DNA of 64,000 bases from Streptosporangium album (GTDB lineage Bacteria > Actinomycetota > Actinomycetes > Streptosporangiales > Streptosporangiaceae): contig NZ_JACHJU010000001.1 of assembly GCF_014203795.1 (NCBI RefSeq), forward strand, positions 1,426,001-1,490,000. The letters run 5' to 3'. A program made the position numbers and the translations under genes. Shown in pieces: positions 7,317 to 16,198 of this stretch (position 1 is its first letter; each line of letters begins with the position of its first letter). Below the pieces are notes generated by a model. That model was not told the origin of the DNA, ran no database searches, and was given only the letters and a program-made list of their open reading frames with translations.

Positions 7317-9074
7317 CTACACCACCGCCTCTCCCAGGTAGGCGTCCAGGACCAGCGGGTCCTGCCTGATGATCTCCGGCGGTCCCTCGGCGAGCGCGGC
7401 GCCGCGCGAGAACACGATGACCGGGTCGCACAGGTCGAGCACGAGCGGGATGTTGTGCTCGACGACGAGGAACGTCACGCCGCGCGCGTTCACCTCGCGG
7501 ATCACCTCGGTGAGCCGGTCGAGCAGGCTGGGGTTCACCCCGCCCGCCGGCTCGTCCAGCAGGATCAGCCGGGGCTCCAGCATCAGCACCTGAGCCAGCT
7601 CCACCAGCTTCTGCTGTCCGTACGACAGCGCCCCCGCGGGCTGGTGCGCCATCCGGCCGAGGCCGACGAGGTCGAGCAGTTCGCGGGCGCGCTCCGCCTC
7701 GTGCCCCTTCACCGCGCCGGACAGCATCGTCCGCCAGCGCGCGTCGGGCAGCGGGGCGACCACGTTCTCCTGGACCGTCATATTCTTGAACAGCCGGGTC
7801 ACCTGGTAGGTGCGGCCCAGCCCGAGGTGGCCTCTTGTCCAGGGCGGCAGGGTGTCGATGCGCTGCCCGTCGAACCGGATCTCGCCGGAGTCGGCGGTCA
7901 GGCCGCCGCTGATCAGGTTGAACAGCGTCGTCTTGCCCGACCCGTTGGGCCCGATCAGTGCGGTGATGGACCCCTCCCGTACGGTCAGGTCCGCGTTGTC
8001 GACGGCGGTAAGGCCGCCGAACCGCTTGCTCACCCCGCGGACCTCCAGCAGGGGCTTACCCGGCTCCCTGCGGACGGGTTCGACGATCGTGGCCGCTGCC
8101 CTGCTCAGCGCGCCCTCCTGATCGGTGTACTGCACGGCCACCGGATGGCGTCGCCGCCACCAGTCCTGGACGGTCGGCAGGATGCCGCGTGGCAGGAAGA
8201 GCACCACGATCACCAGCGCCAGCCCGAACATCAGCACCCGCGCCTGCGTACCGCCGCCGTACACCGTGGCCGCCTCGCTCAGCAGCTGAACGAGGAAGGC
8301 GCCCACCACCGGCCCGTACAGCGTGCCCCGGCCGCCGGCGAGCGCGGCCAGCACGATGGTCACGCTGCCGAGGATCGCGAACGACCCGGCCGGATTGATG
8401 AACGTCAGGTAATAGGCGTAGACGCCACCGGCGACGCCGATGAAGAACGCGCTCGCCGCGTACGCCGTGACCTTGGACCTGGTGGTGTTGACGCCGATCG
8501 AGGCCGCCTTGCCCTCGTCTTCGCGGATCGCGACCAGCCCGGTCCCGAACTTGGTCCGCCGGAGCCAGCCGCTGAACGCGACCGTCACCACCAGCAGGCC
8601 GAGGAACAGGTAGTAGAAGGGGATGTTCTGGTAGTCGCGGCTCCAGAACGGCAGCTCAAGCGTGATCCCGTCGGACCCCTGGGTGAGGCTCCCGGCGTTC
8701 GTCACCAGGACCTGCGCGGCCAGCAGCATCGCGATCGTGATGATCACGAAGACGTGCCCCCTGGTCCTGAGCACCACCGAGCCGATCAGCAGCGCGATGA
8801 CCACGGCCGTCACTCCGCCGAGTGGCGCGACCAGCAGCGGGTTGACGCCCCAGCGCGTGGCCAGGATGCCCACCGTGTACGAGCCGAGGCCGAGGAACAT
8901 GCTGTGGCCCAGCGAGATGTATCCGGCGTACCCGGAGATGATGTTCCAGCCCGACGCCTGAATGGCGAGCAGGAACGCGAGCAGCAGGACCGCCTGCGGG
9001 TACGGCTGCCACGGGTTGACCACCGGGTAGAGCAGCAGCCCGGCCAGGCAGACGGCCACCACGACGCGCCTCAT
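7317..9074 (-). CDS. LivM-LivG fusion: HAAT ABC importer permease plus ATPase
   Basis: 585 aa. Residues 1-~325 are a LivM permease with about eight hydrophobic helices and the family motif around NIISGYAGYISLGHSMFLG. After a charged linker (~325-350) comes a complete LivG ATPase: GPNGSGKTT, LSYGQQKLVELAQ, LILLDEPAGGVNP, VVEHN. Fusion of permease and ATPase in this family is known but less usual than separate genes. ATG 9074 overlaps the LivH stop. Confidence 0.9.
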   Translation of the reverse strand: MRRVVVAVCLAGLLLYPVVNPWQPYPQAVLLLAFLLAIQASGWNIISGYAGYISLGHSMFLGLGSYTVGILATRWGVNPLLVAPLGGVTAVVIALLIGSVVLRTRGHVFVIITIAMLLAAQVLVTNAGSLTQGSDGITLELPFWSRDYQNIPFYYLFLGLLVVTVAFSGWLRRTKFGTGLVAIREDEGKAASIGVNTTRSKVTAYAASAFFIGVAGGVYAYYLTFINPAGSFAILGSVTIVLAALAGGRGTLYGPVVGAFLVQLLSEAATVYGGGTQARVLMFGLALVIVVLFLPRGILPTVQDWWRRRHPVAVQYTDQEGALSRAAATIVEPVRREPGKPLLEVRGVSKRFGGLTAVDNADLTVREGSITALIGPNGSGKTTLFNLISGGLTADSGEIRFDGQRIDTLPPWTRGHLGLGRTYQVTRLFKNMTVQENVVAPLPDARWRTMLSGAVKGHEAERARELLDLVGLGRMAHQPAGALSYGQQKLVELAQVLMLEPRLILLDEPAGGVNPSLLDRLTEVIREVNARGVTFLVVEHNIPLVLDLCDPVIVFSRGAALAEGPPEIIRQDPLVLDAYLGEAVV

Positions 9075-9949
9075 GCCGCGTCCTCGCGAAGCCTGGCTCC
9101 GAGCAGTCCCTGCGGGCGGATCAGCAGCACGATCATGATCACCAGGTAGAAGACCAGCGTCGACCAGTTCAGCGAGCCGTACGTGGCGGTCAGCGTCTCT
9201 GCCAGGCCCAGCACCACCGCGCCGACCAGCGCCCCGGGCAGGCTGCCCATCCCGCCGAGCACCACGATCCCCAGCAGTCTGGAGATCCACTCGTAGTGCG
9301 AAGCGGGAAAGAAGGGATACAGCACCGACAGGATGGAGCCGCCCACCCCGGTCGTCGCGGTGCCGAGTGCGAACGCGAGCGCGGCGGTGCCCGACGCGCC
9401 CACCCCGACCAGGGCGGCACCCGCCGGGTTCTGCGTGGCGGCCCTGATCGCCCTGCCGGTCCAGGTCCTGGTCAGCACCGCGTACAGGGCGCAGAGCACG
9501 AGCATGGCCGCCAGGAAGCCGAACACCTGGGCCTTGGGCAGCGAGACGGCTCCGACCTTGAAGGACTCCTCGAAGTAGGACGGCGTTGCCGATCGGTACT
9601 TGTTACCCGAGACGATGCTCAGCAGGCCCTCGATCACCAGCGCGAGCCCGAACGTCAGCAGCACCGACGTCGACGGCGACGCGTCACGGATACGCGAGAT
9701 CAGCAGGCGGTGCACCGCCCAGCCCAGGGCGGCCATGAGCGGCGTGGTGAGCAGCGCCACGAGGATCGGATCCAGGCCGGTCTCCCGCCACAGCCACCAT
9801 GTGACCATCGCCACCAGCACCAGGAACGCGCCCTGTGCGATGTTGACGATCCGCATGACGCCGAAGATGAGCGTGAGCCCCGAGGCCATCAGCGCGTACA
9901 CGCCGCCGATCAGCAGGCCGAGCGTGATCGCCTGCAGCAGCTGGGTCAT
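9071..9949 (-). CDS. livH: HAAT ABC importer permease LivH
   Basis: 292 aa, almost entirely hydrophobic with ~8 transmembrane segments. It opens with the typical GLLIGGVYALMASGLTLIFG and NIAQGAF motif and has the conserved LLGIVVLGGMGSLPGALVGA segment near the C-terminus. ATG 9949 overlaps the substrate-binding protein stop (ATGA). It forms the channel with the LivM half of the fused protein. Confidence 0.92.
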   Translation of the reverse strand: MTQLLQAITLGLLIGGVYALMASGLTLIFGVMRIVNIAQGAFLVLVAMVTWWLWRETGLDPILVALLTTPLMAALGWAVHRLLISRIRDASPSTSVLLTFGLALVIEGLLSIVSGNKYRSATPSYFEESFKVGAVSLPKAQVFGFLAAMLVLCALYAVLTRTWTGRAIRAATQNPAGAALVGVGASGTAALAFALGTATTGVGGSILSVLYPFFPASHYEWISRLLGIVVLGGMGSLPGALVGAVVLGLAETLTATYGSLNWSTLVFYLVIMIVLLIRPQGLLGARLREDAA

Positions 9950-11160
9950 CGCGCCGCCTTCCAGCCAGGCTTGGGGTTGACGACGTTGGTCGTCGTCGCC
10001 AGCGCCGGCGGCGCGATCACCTCGACCTTGCCCGACTGCCACTGAGCGAGCATGAACGAGCCCTTCGGCTCGCCGTTCGGCTCCCAGCTCAGCGGACCCA
10101 GGATGGTCTCCACCGTGTTCGCGTGCAGCCAGTCACGGATCTTGTCCTGGTCGACGGCGCCGACCTTCTCGGTCGCGGTCTGCAGTACCTGCGCGGCGGC
10201 GAACGCGTCGGCCGCGTCCTCGCTCGGCGGGCCGCCGTAGGTCTTGCGATAGGCGGCGGCGAACTCGGCGTTGTGCGGGGTCGCCGCCTTCTCGTTCCAG
10301 CTCACCGTGTACAGGACGCCCTCGGTATTGGCCTCGCCCACGCCCTCGCTGTACTGGCCGGCGTTGCTGGGCGCGGTGGTCTGGAACAGCATCTTCGGCG
10401 AGTAGCCGAGCTGCTTGAGCGAGCGCACCAGGCCCACGCCGTCCTCGAAGACCGCGCCCTGCGCGATCAGGTCCGGCTTCGCGGCGGCCAGCGTTCCGGC
10501 CAGGGTCTGGAAGTTGGTGGTGTCGCCCGGATAGACCGAGGTGTGGACGGTGCGCACGCCCAGCGCTTCGAGTTGGGTGCGCAGCGAGTCGATGACCGGC
10601 TTGGAGAACGGGTCGTCCTGGCTGGGATACGCCGCCGTCTTCGGCCGCTGGGCCGTCGGCAGCGAGCCGATCCAGGACGCCACGACGTCCGCCTGGTGCC
10701 CGCCCGCGGCCGGCTGGGCGAAGAACAGGTATTTGAAACCGCGCTGGAACATCTTGGCGGAGCCGCCCGCCGGTTCGATGAAGACCATCTGGTTCTTCTC
10801 CGCCACCGCGGAGGCCGGGTAGTTGAGCAGCGAGGAGAACGTGCCGAGCACGAGGTCGACCCGGTCTTGTGTGATCAGCTTGGTGTAGTCGGCGACCACG
10901 GTGTCCTGGTTGCTGGCGTCGTCCACGATCTTCAGCTGCACCTTGCGGCCCAGCACGCCACCCTTGGCGTTGACCTGGTCGCGCCACACCTCGTAGCCAC
11001 GCTTGGCCTCGCCGCCAGGCTGGGCGAAGTCTCCGCTCAGCGGGAGGGAGACACCGATGACGATGTCACCTCCCCGCGTTGCCGACGGCGGTTGCCCGCA
11101 GGCTGCCAGCGTCGCGATCGCCACCCCGGCCAGCGCACTGGCGGCTCGGCTGCGCTTCAT
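9946..11160 (-). CDS. HAAT-type ABC transporter substrate-binding lipoprotein
   Basis: 404 aa. Its signal peptide ends in a lipobox (TLAACGQ, Cys ~21). The mature part is a Peripla_BP_6 (LivK-like) protein: IVIGVSLPLSGDFAQPGG, then a VDDASNQDTVVADYTKLI segment. First gene of the seven-gene operon, with GGAGGAGG before ATG 11160. A LacI-type palindrome at 11190-11203 and a nearby CGCAAT half-site (11176-11181) lie in its leader; TTGACA appears farther upstream on this strand. The family carries amino acids, amides, aromatic acids and other compounds, so the ligand is open. Confidence 0.92.
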   Translation of the reverse strand: MKRSRAASALAGVAIATLAACGQPPSATRGGDIVIGVSLPLSGDFAQPGGEAKRGYEVWRDQVNAKGGVLGRKVQLKIVDDASNQDTVVADYTKLITQDRVDLVLGTFSSLLNYPASAVAEKNQMVFIEPAGGSAKMFQRGFKYLFFAQPAAGGHQADVVASWIGSLPTAQRPKTAAYPSQDDPFSKPVIDSLRTQLEALGVRTVHTSVYPGDTTNFQTLAGTLAAAKPDLIAQGAVFEDGVGLVRSLKQLGYSPKMLFQTTAPSNAGQYSEGVGEANTEGVLYTVSWNEKAATPHNAEFAAAYRKTYGGPPSEDAADAFAAAQVLQTATEKVGAVDQDKIRDWLHANTVETILGPLSWEPNGEPKGSFMLAQWQSGKVEVIAPPALATTTNVVNPKPGWKAAR

Positions 11161-11189
11161 GTGTCCTCCTCCTTACGCAATCTCTCCTA

Positions 11190-11203
11190 CGCAATCGATT
11201 GCG
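11190..11203. promoter_or_regulatory. LacI-type operator of the transporter operon
   Basis: CGCAATCGATTGCG, a perfect 14-bp dyad, is ~30 bp upstream of the substrate-binding protein start. It shares its 12-bp core with the site at 1781-1794. Its centre is 67 bp from the imperfect copy at 11257-11270, allowing a bivalent or looped repressor arrangement. Confidence 0.7.
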
Positions 11204-11256
11204 CTATGGTGCAGCATGGATTTCTCAAAGCACAGTGTCAATAGCAGAGTGAGTTA

Positions 11257-11270
11257 TGCAATCGAGTGCG
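11257..11270. promoter_or_regulatory. LacI-type operator, imperfect copy, on the lacI side
   Basis: TGCAATCGAGTGCG differs from the core dyad by one central base. It is immediately followed by a -10-like TAGGAT (11273-11278) in the lacI direction, so it could mediate autoregulation. Confidence 0.6.
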
Positions 11271-11366
11271 ATAGGATAGGGATCACCGGCGCCAGGCCCG
11301 AACCAGATCCCCGGTACGCTGAGCTACCGAGGCCTGCACGCGACGATCAGAAGGAGAGCCCGGTCG

Positions 11367-12419
11367 ATGAGCTCCAACCGGCCTTCCCCCGCGCAGCCGC
11401 CGACTCTCCGCGACGTCGCCGAGGCCGCCGGAGTCCACCCCGCCACAGTGTCGCGGGCGCTGAATCCCAAGACCCGCACCCAGGTCGGCGCCGAGACCGT
11501 GCGGCGGGTGCAGCGGGTGGCCAAGGCGCTGGGATACCAGCCGAACCCGATCGCGCGCAGCCTGAAGACCTCCAGGTCGAACACCATCGGGCTGATCATC
11601 CCCGACCTCACCAACCCGCTGTTCCCGCCGATCGTCCGCGGCATCGAGAGCGTGCTCGAACCGGGCGGCTACAGCTCCCTGATCGTCAATACCGACAACG
11701 ACCCCGAGCGCGAGCGGGTCAAGATCGAGTCCCTGCGCTCACGCCAGGTGGAGGGGCTCATCGTCGCCACCGCCAGGCTCGACCATCCGCTCCTCGTCGA
11801 GCTGCACGAGCAGGGCGTTCGCATGGTGCTGGTCAACCGCAGGGTCGAGGACCTGGAGATCCCGTACGTCACGGCCGATGACGTCACCGGGGTGACGCTG
11901 GCCGTCGAACGCCTGGCCAGGCTGGGGCACACCCGCATCGCCCACCTCTCCGGACCGCAGACCACCTCGACCGGAGTGGCCAGAGCGCGGGCCTTCCGCC
12001 ACGCCGTACGCGACCAGGGTCTGGAGGACGATCCGTCGCTCATCGCAGAGTGCGCGCACTGGAGCGAGGCCGACGGCGCCCACGCGCTGCGCCTGCTGCT
12101 CGACAGGGGGGCACAATTCACGGCGGTCGTCGCGGGCAACGACCTCATCGCACTGGGCTGCTACGACGTGTTCGCCGAGCGCGGCATCTCGTGCCCGGAG
12201 GACATGAGCGTGGTGGGCTTCAACGACATGCCCTTCCTGGACAAGCTCCGCCCGGCGCTGACCTCCGTCCGCATACCACACCACGACATCGGCGTGGAGG
12301 CGGCGCACACGCTGCTCGAGTGCATCGAGGAGCCCGCGCGGCCCCCGCGCTCGCTGCTGCTTCCCGTGTCCCTGGTGGTCCGCGACTCCACGGCGCGCGC
12401 GAACGAGCGCCGGCTTTGA
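11367..12419 (+). CDS. LacI/GalR-family transcriptional regulator
   Basis: 350 aa. The N-terminal HTH (residues ~13-60) is canonical: TLRDVAEAAGVHPATVSRALN, followed by the hinge helix region NPIARSLKTSRSNTIGLIIP. A Peripla_BP_3-type effector domain fills the rest (NTDNDPERERVKIESL, GHTRIAHLSGP, VVGFNDMPFLDKLRPALTSV). ATG 11367 has AAGGAGA upstream. It is divergent from the transporter operon, and its deduced sites also lie before the E1 gene 9.4 kb away, so it probably represses the whole catabolic locus until an inducer binds. Confidence 0.93.
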   Translation: MSSNRPSPAQPPTLRDVAEAAGVHPATVSRALNPKTRTQVGAETVRRVQRVAKALGYQPNPIARSLKTSRSNTIGLIIPDLTNPLFPPIVRGIESVLEPGGYSSLIVNTDNDPERERVKIESLRSRQVEGLIVATARLDHPLLVELHEQGVRMVLVNRRVEDLEIPYVTADDVTGVTLAVERLARLGHTRIAHLSGPQTTSTGVARARAFRHAVRDQGLEDDPSLIAECAHWSEADGAHALRLLLDRGAQFTAVVAGNDLIALGCYDVFAERGISCPEDMSVVGFNDMPFLDKLRPALTSVRIPHHDIGVEAAHTLLECIEEPARPPRSLLLPVSLVVRDSTARANERRL

Positions 12420-12504
12420 GCGGAGGGCGAGCACCGCGTCGGTGACTGATCGTCAATTGTCGCGACCCGGCGAGATTCTCCGGACCAGGCTTGTCACAAT
12501 GCTC

Positions 12505-12560
12505 GGCGTCCCCCGCCTTGCGTTCGAAGTTGCGTAGTTGCACCCCAAGGGTCGCGTGTT
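12505..12560 (-). pseudogene. Possible C-terminal remnant of an acetate-transporter (GPR1/FUN34/YaaH) gene
   Basis: Read on the minus strand this segment gives VQLRNFERKAG, nearly the same as the C-terminal tail VQLRNLERQAG of the transporter at 28039-28758. No start, membrane segments or full frame accompany it. The rest of the 379-bp gap 12420-12798 shows no gene I can support; it carries the leader of the LLM gene at its right end. The match is short, so the call is tentative. Confidence 0.3.
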
Positions 12561-12798
12561 CGCCCAGCACGCACACTGTTTGTCGCGCAGGGACCAGCCA
12601 TAGAACGGGTCCGCGTCGTCGGTCGTCGAACCCTTGGGCATCCGGCGCGGCGGAAGTGTGTCGTCGCGTTCCGCCTCGCGGTGACAGGGGCGAGATGAGG
12701 ACACTTGGGGGGCAGGTTTTGTGCACGCACAGTCATAACGGTCACGCGAGTGACGCCTATCGTTCCCGGACACGACTGCCTTAAGAAGAGGGACCGCC

Positions 12799-13896
12799 AT
12801 GCAGTTCGGGATCTGCACGGTCGGCGATGTGACGACCGATCCGACCACCGGCAGGACGCCGAGCGAGCACGAGCGCATCAAGGCGATGGTGGCGATCGCG
12901 CTCAAGGCGGAGGAGGTGGGCCTGGACGTGTTCGCGACCGGCGAGCACCACAACCCGCCCTTCGTGCCGTCGTCGCCGACCACCATGCTCGGCTACATCG
13001 CGGCGCGCACCGAGCGGCTCATCCTCTCGACCGCCACGACACTGATCACCACCAACGACCCCGTGAAGATCGCCGAGGACTACGCGATGTTGCAACACCT
13101 GGCCGACGGGCGCGTCGATTTGATGCTGGGCCGGGGCAACACCGGACCGGTCTACCCCTGGTTCGGCCAGGACATCCGCATGGGCATCCCGCTTGCCGTC
13201 GAGAACTACGCGCTGCTGCACCGGCTGTGGCGCCAGGACGTCGTGGACTGGGAGGGCCGCTTCCGCACCCCGCTGCAAGGCTTCACCTCGACGCCCCGGC
13301 CGCTCGACGGCGTCCCGCCGTTCGTCTGGCACGGCTCGATCCGGAGCCCGGAGATCGCCGAGCAGGCCGCCTACCACGGCGACGGGTTCTTCGCCAACAA
13401 CATCTTCTGGCCCAAGGAGCACTTCCAGCGCCTGATCGCGCACTACCGCGAGCGCTACGCCCACTACGGCCACGGCACCCCCGAGCAGGCCATCGTCGGG
13501 CTTGGCGGCCAGGTGTTCATGCGCAAGAACTCCCAGGACGCCGTACGGGAGTTCCGGCCCTACTTCGACAACGCCCCCGTGTACGGGCATGGCCCCTCGC
13601 TCGAGGAATTCATGGACCAGACCCCGCTCACAGTGGGCAGCCCCCAGCAGGTCATCGACAGGACCCTGACCTTCCGGGAGCACTTCGGCGACTACCAGCG
13701 TCAGCTCTTCCTCATGGACCACGCCGGGCTTCCGCTGAAGACCGTGCTTGAACAACTCGACATCCTCGGAGAGCAGGTCGTGCCCGTCCTGCGCGCCGAG
13801 TTCGCGAAAGGCCGCCCATCGGACGTACCAGACGCCCCCACCTACGCCTCGCTGATCGCTGCCGCACCCTCTGCAAATGGAGTGACGGCCGCATGA
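12799..13896 (+). CDS. LLM-class flavin-dependent oxidoreductase (CE1758-like)
   Basis: 365 aa luciferase-like monooxygenase TIM barrel: MQFGICTVGD at the N-terminus, FATGEHHNPPFVPSSP, LGRGNTGPVYPWFG, then PPFVWHGSIRSPE. Length and pairing with the next gene match the CE1758/CE1759 families. Its stop overlaps the FMN reductase start (ATGA). It likely uses FMNH2 supplied by that partner to oxidise an unknown substrate. Fragments similar to this gene occur at 27.4 kb. Confidence 0.9.
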   Translation: MQFGICTVGDVTTDPTTGRTPSEHERIKAMVAIALKAEEVGLDVFATGEHHNPPFVPSSPTTMLGYIAARTERLILSTATTLITTNDPVKIAEDYAMLQHLADGRVDLMLGRGNTGPVYPWFGQDIRMGIPLAVENYALLHRLWRQDVVDWEGRFRTPLQGFTSTPRPLDGVPPFVWHGSIRSPEIAEQAAYHGDGFFANNIFWPKEHFQRLIAHYRERYAHYGHGTPEQAIVGLGGQVFMRKNSQDAVREFRPYFDNAPVYGHGPSLEEFMDQTPLTVGSPQQVIDRTLTFREHFGDYQRQLFLMDHAGLPLKTVLEQLDILGEQVVPVLRAEFAKGRPSDVPDAPTYASLIAAAPSANGVTAA

Positions 13897-14507
13897 AGCT
13901 CGTCGCCGTGGCCGCAGGGCTGAGCACACCGTCCTCCACACGTCTGCTCGCGGACCGTCTCGCAGAGGCGGCCCGCTCTGAACTCGCCGATCAGGGCCAC
14001 GACGTGGAGATCCAGGTCATCGAGCTGCGGGAACTGGCTGTCGCCATCGCCAACAACCTCGTGACCGGCTTCCCGCCGCGACAGCTGGCCGCCGCGATCG
14101 ACGCGGTCACGCGCGCCGACGGCCTGATCACCGTGACCCCGGTGTTCACCGCCTCATACAGCGGGCTGTTCAAATCCTTCTTCGACCTCATCGACCCGGA
14201 CGCCCTCGCCGGCAAGCCGGTCCTCGTGGCGGCGACAGGAGGCACGGCCCGCCACTCACTCGTCCTGGAGCACGCCCTGCGCCCGCTCTTCACCTACATG
14301 CGCGCCGTCGTCGTCCCCACCGCCGTGTACGCGGCGTCCGAGGACTGGGGATCCGGCGGCGACAAGTACGCGGAGGGCCTGCCCGCGCGTATACGGCGAG
14401 CAGGCCGGGAGATGGCCGCCCTGATGGCCACCCGCCCAGCCGGCGCGACCTCCCACGACGACGACACCTCGTTCGAACGGCAGCTCTCCGACCTGCGCTT
14501 CGACTGA
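13893..14507 (+). CDS. NAD(P)H-dependent FMN reductase (CE1759-like)
   Basis: 204 aa flavodoxin-like reductase. N-terminal LVAVAAGLSTPSSTRLLADR is the phosphate-binding loop region, and TPVFTASYSGLFKSFFDLID is the characteristic flavin contact segment. It is translationally coupled to the LLM oxidoreductase by a 4-bp overlap and should reduce FMN for it, forming a two-component monooxygenase. Confidence 0.9.
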   Translation: MKLVAVAAGLSTPSSTRLLADRLAEAARSELADQGHDVEIQVIELRELAVAIANNLVTGFPPRQLAAAIDAVTRADGLITVTPVFTASYSGLFKSFFDLIDPDALAGKPVLVAATGGTARHSLVLEHALRPLFTYMRAVVVPTAVYAASEDWGSGGDKYAEGLPARIRRAGREMAALMATRPAGATSHDDDTSFERQLSDLRFD

Positions 14508-14741
14508 ACCGCGGATGTCTCGTCACGTACGTCCGACCGGTACAAAGGGTGCCCGTCAGGCTCAAACGATGCCGACCGCGGTCGCTGCCGACGCGGCGAC
14601 CAGCGGCCGGACGGCGGCGGTGGCGTGGTCGAACCGGGCCGATGACGTGCCACCGCGCTCACCCACCTGCCACGCGTGTACGGCACCCGGCAGTGCGTGG
14701 AATTTCTCTCACGCCAGAACTGTTCCGCAAACTGACTGTTT

Positions 14742-14757
14742 AACTTTCAACCAAGTT
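14742..14757. promoter_or_regulatory. Inverted repeat upstream of pirin gene
   Basis: AACTT-N6-AAGTT just upstream of the pirin ribosome binding site, in an AT-rich patch of an otherwise GC-rich 261-bp gap (14508-14768). It could be a MarR/TetR-type operator; no cognate regulator is adjacent. Confidence 0.3.
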
Positions 14758-14768
14758 TGGAGGAGGCC

Positions 14769-15752
14769 ATGCCCGCCATCACCGCCAACACGCTGACGCT
14801 GCCCCGCGTGGTCGTGCCCGATTCCGCCGCGGCCGTCCAGCGCCCGGTCCGGTCGGTGACCACCGCGCCCAGCGACTTTGAGGGGGAGGGCTTCCCCGTG
14901 CGGCGTGCGTTCGCCGGGGTCTCCTTCGCCGACCTGGACCCCTTCATCCACATGGACCAGATGGGCGAGGTGGAGTACGCGCCCGGCGAGCCCAAGGGCA
15001 CGTCCTGGCACCCGCACCGCGGCTTCGAGACCGTCACCTACATCATCGACGGGATCTTCGACCACCAGGACTCCAACGGCGGCGGCGGCACGATCACAGA
15101 CGGCGACACCCAGTGGATGACTGCCGGCTCCGGGCTGCTGCACATCGAGAAGCCGCCGGAGCACCTGGTGGTGTCCGGCGGGCTGTTCCACGGGATCCAG
15201 CTGTGGGTCAACCTGCCGCGGGCGCACAAGTTCCACCCGCCGCGCTACCAGGACATCCGCGGCGGCGAGGCCAAGCTGCTCGCCTCGGCCGACGGCGGCG
15301 CGCTGCTGCGGGTGATCGCCGGCGAGCTGGACGGTCATCAGGGGCCCGGGATCACGTTCACCCCGATCACGATGGTGCACGCCACCGTCAGCCCGGGCGC
15401 GACGCTGAACGTGCCGTGGAACCCCGGCTTCAACGCGCTGGCCTACGTGCTGGCAGGCCAGGGCTCGGTGGGTGCCGACCACGCGCCGATCCGCAAGGGG
15501 CAGCTGGCCGTCTTCGGACCCGGCGGCGCGCTTACGCTGGCCGCGAACCCGCGCCAGCCGCAGGCCGAGCCGAACCTGGAGGCGCTGCTGCTCGGCGGGC
15601 AGCCGATCCGCGAGCCCGTCGTGCATTACGGGCCCTTCGTGATGAACACACGCGCCGAAATCCTGCAGGCGATGGAGGACTACCAGGCCGGACGCCTGGG
15701 CGTCGTCCCCGCCGAGCGGATGCCGCACACCGACAGAGAGGAGCGGCCATGA
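14769..15752 (+). CDS. Pirin-family bicupin protein
   Basis: 327 aa. The pirin N-terminal cupin is clear: LDPFIHMDQMG, HPHRGFETVTYIIDG, WMTAGSGLLHIE, providing the three-His/Glu metal site. Then GIQLWVNLPRAHKFHPPRYQ and a second cupin in the C-terminal half. ATG 14769 has GGAGG 5 nt upstream. The stop overlaps the TPR gene start. Pirins are iron-binding proteins, some with quercetinase activity; the role here is unknown. Confidence 0.9.
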   Translation: MPAITANTLTLPRVVVPDSAAAVQRPVRSVTTAPSDFEGEGFPVRRAFAGVSFADLDPFIHMDQMGEVEYAPGEPKGTSWHPHRGFETVTYIIDGIFDHQDSNGGGGTITDGDTQWMTAGSGLLHIEKPPEHLVVSGGLFHGIQLWVNLPRAHKFHPPRYQDIRGGEAKLLASADGGALLRVIAGELDGHQGPGITFTPITMVHATVSPGATLNVPWNPGFNALAYVLAGQGSVGADHAPIRKGQLAVFGPGGALTLAANPRQPQAEPNLEALLLGGQPIREPVVHYGPFVMNTRAEILQAMEDYQAGRLGVVPAERMPHTDREERP

Positions 15753-16063
15753 CCGCGACCCTGGCCGAGGAGTTCGCCCGCGGCCGGATGTTCTTCGAAC
15801 TCAACGACTACATCGGCGCCGCCCGCATCCTGGCACCGGTGGTCGCCGCCGAGCCGGGCAACGTGGAGGCCCGCCTGCTGCTGGCCCGCGCCTACTACCA
15901 CTCCGCCCAGTTGCGCGGAGCCGAGGCGGAACTGCGTGCTGTCATCGAGCGTGCCCCCACAGAGGAGTACGCCCACCTGCTGCTGGGCCGTACCCTCCAG
16001 CGGGCCAACCGGCACGCGGAGGCGGAGACCTACCTCCGGTTGCACGCCGCCATGACCGGGTGA
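15749..16063 (+). CDS. Small tetratricopeptide-repeat protein
   Basis: 104 aa made of about three TPR-like helical hairpins (ILAPVVAAEPGNVEARLLLA, AEAELRAVIERAPTEEYAHL). It is coupled to pirin by an ATGA overlap, an arrangement I associate with actinobacterial pirin loci. It probably acts as a protein-interaction module. A strong hairpin follows its stop. Confidence 0.8.
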   Translation: MTATLAEEFARGRMFFELNDYIGAARILAPVVAAEPGNVEARLLLARAYYHSAQLRGAEAELRAVIERAPTEEYAHLLLGRTLQRANRHAEAETYLRLHAAMTG

Positions 16064-16069
16064 TCGATG

Positions 16070-16102
16070 GCGCCCCTGGCCGGCGCGGCCGGCCAGGGGC
16101 GC
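16070..16102. terminator. Bidirectional hairpin terminator
   Basis: A 14-bp perfect stem (GCGCCCCTGGCCGG with its complement) and a 5-nt loop, directly after the TPR stop and ahead of the convergent hydrolase stop. No T-tract, as is common in actinobacteria. Confidence 0.7.
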
Positions 16103-16198
16103 TCATGCGAGAAAGTCATCCGCAGGTCACGAGGCGGCTGTCCTCTGTGAGTGCCCGGCGGTCGGGGAGTCGTCCGCGCGGCCGTCCGCGCCGCCGGG

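Noticed and set aside
7062-9149. 695-codon open frame opposite the LivM-LivG gene
   Set aside because: Shadow of a real transporter gene; low-complexity His/Arg/Gln-rich product.
12453-12986. 177-codon minus-strand frame with scattered Cys residues, considered as a WhiB-like or other small gene
   Set aside because: It begins inside the LLM gene, lacks a spaced Cys4 pattern and a ribosome binding site.
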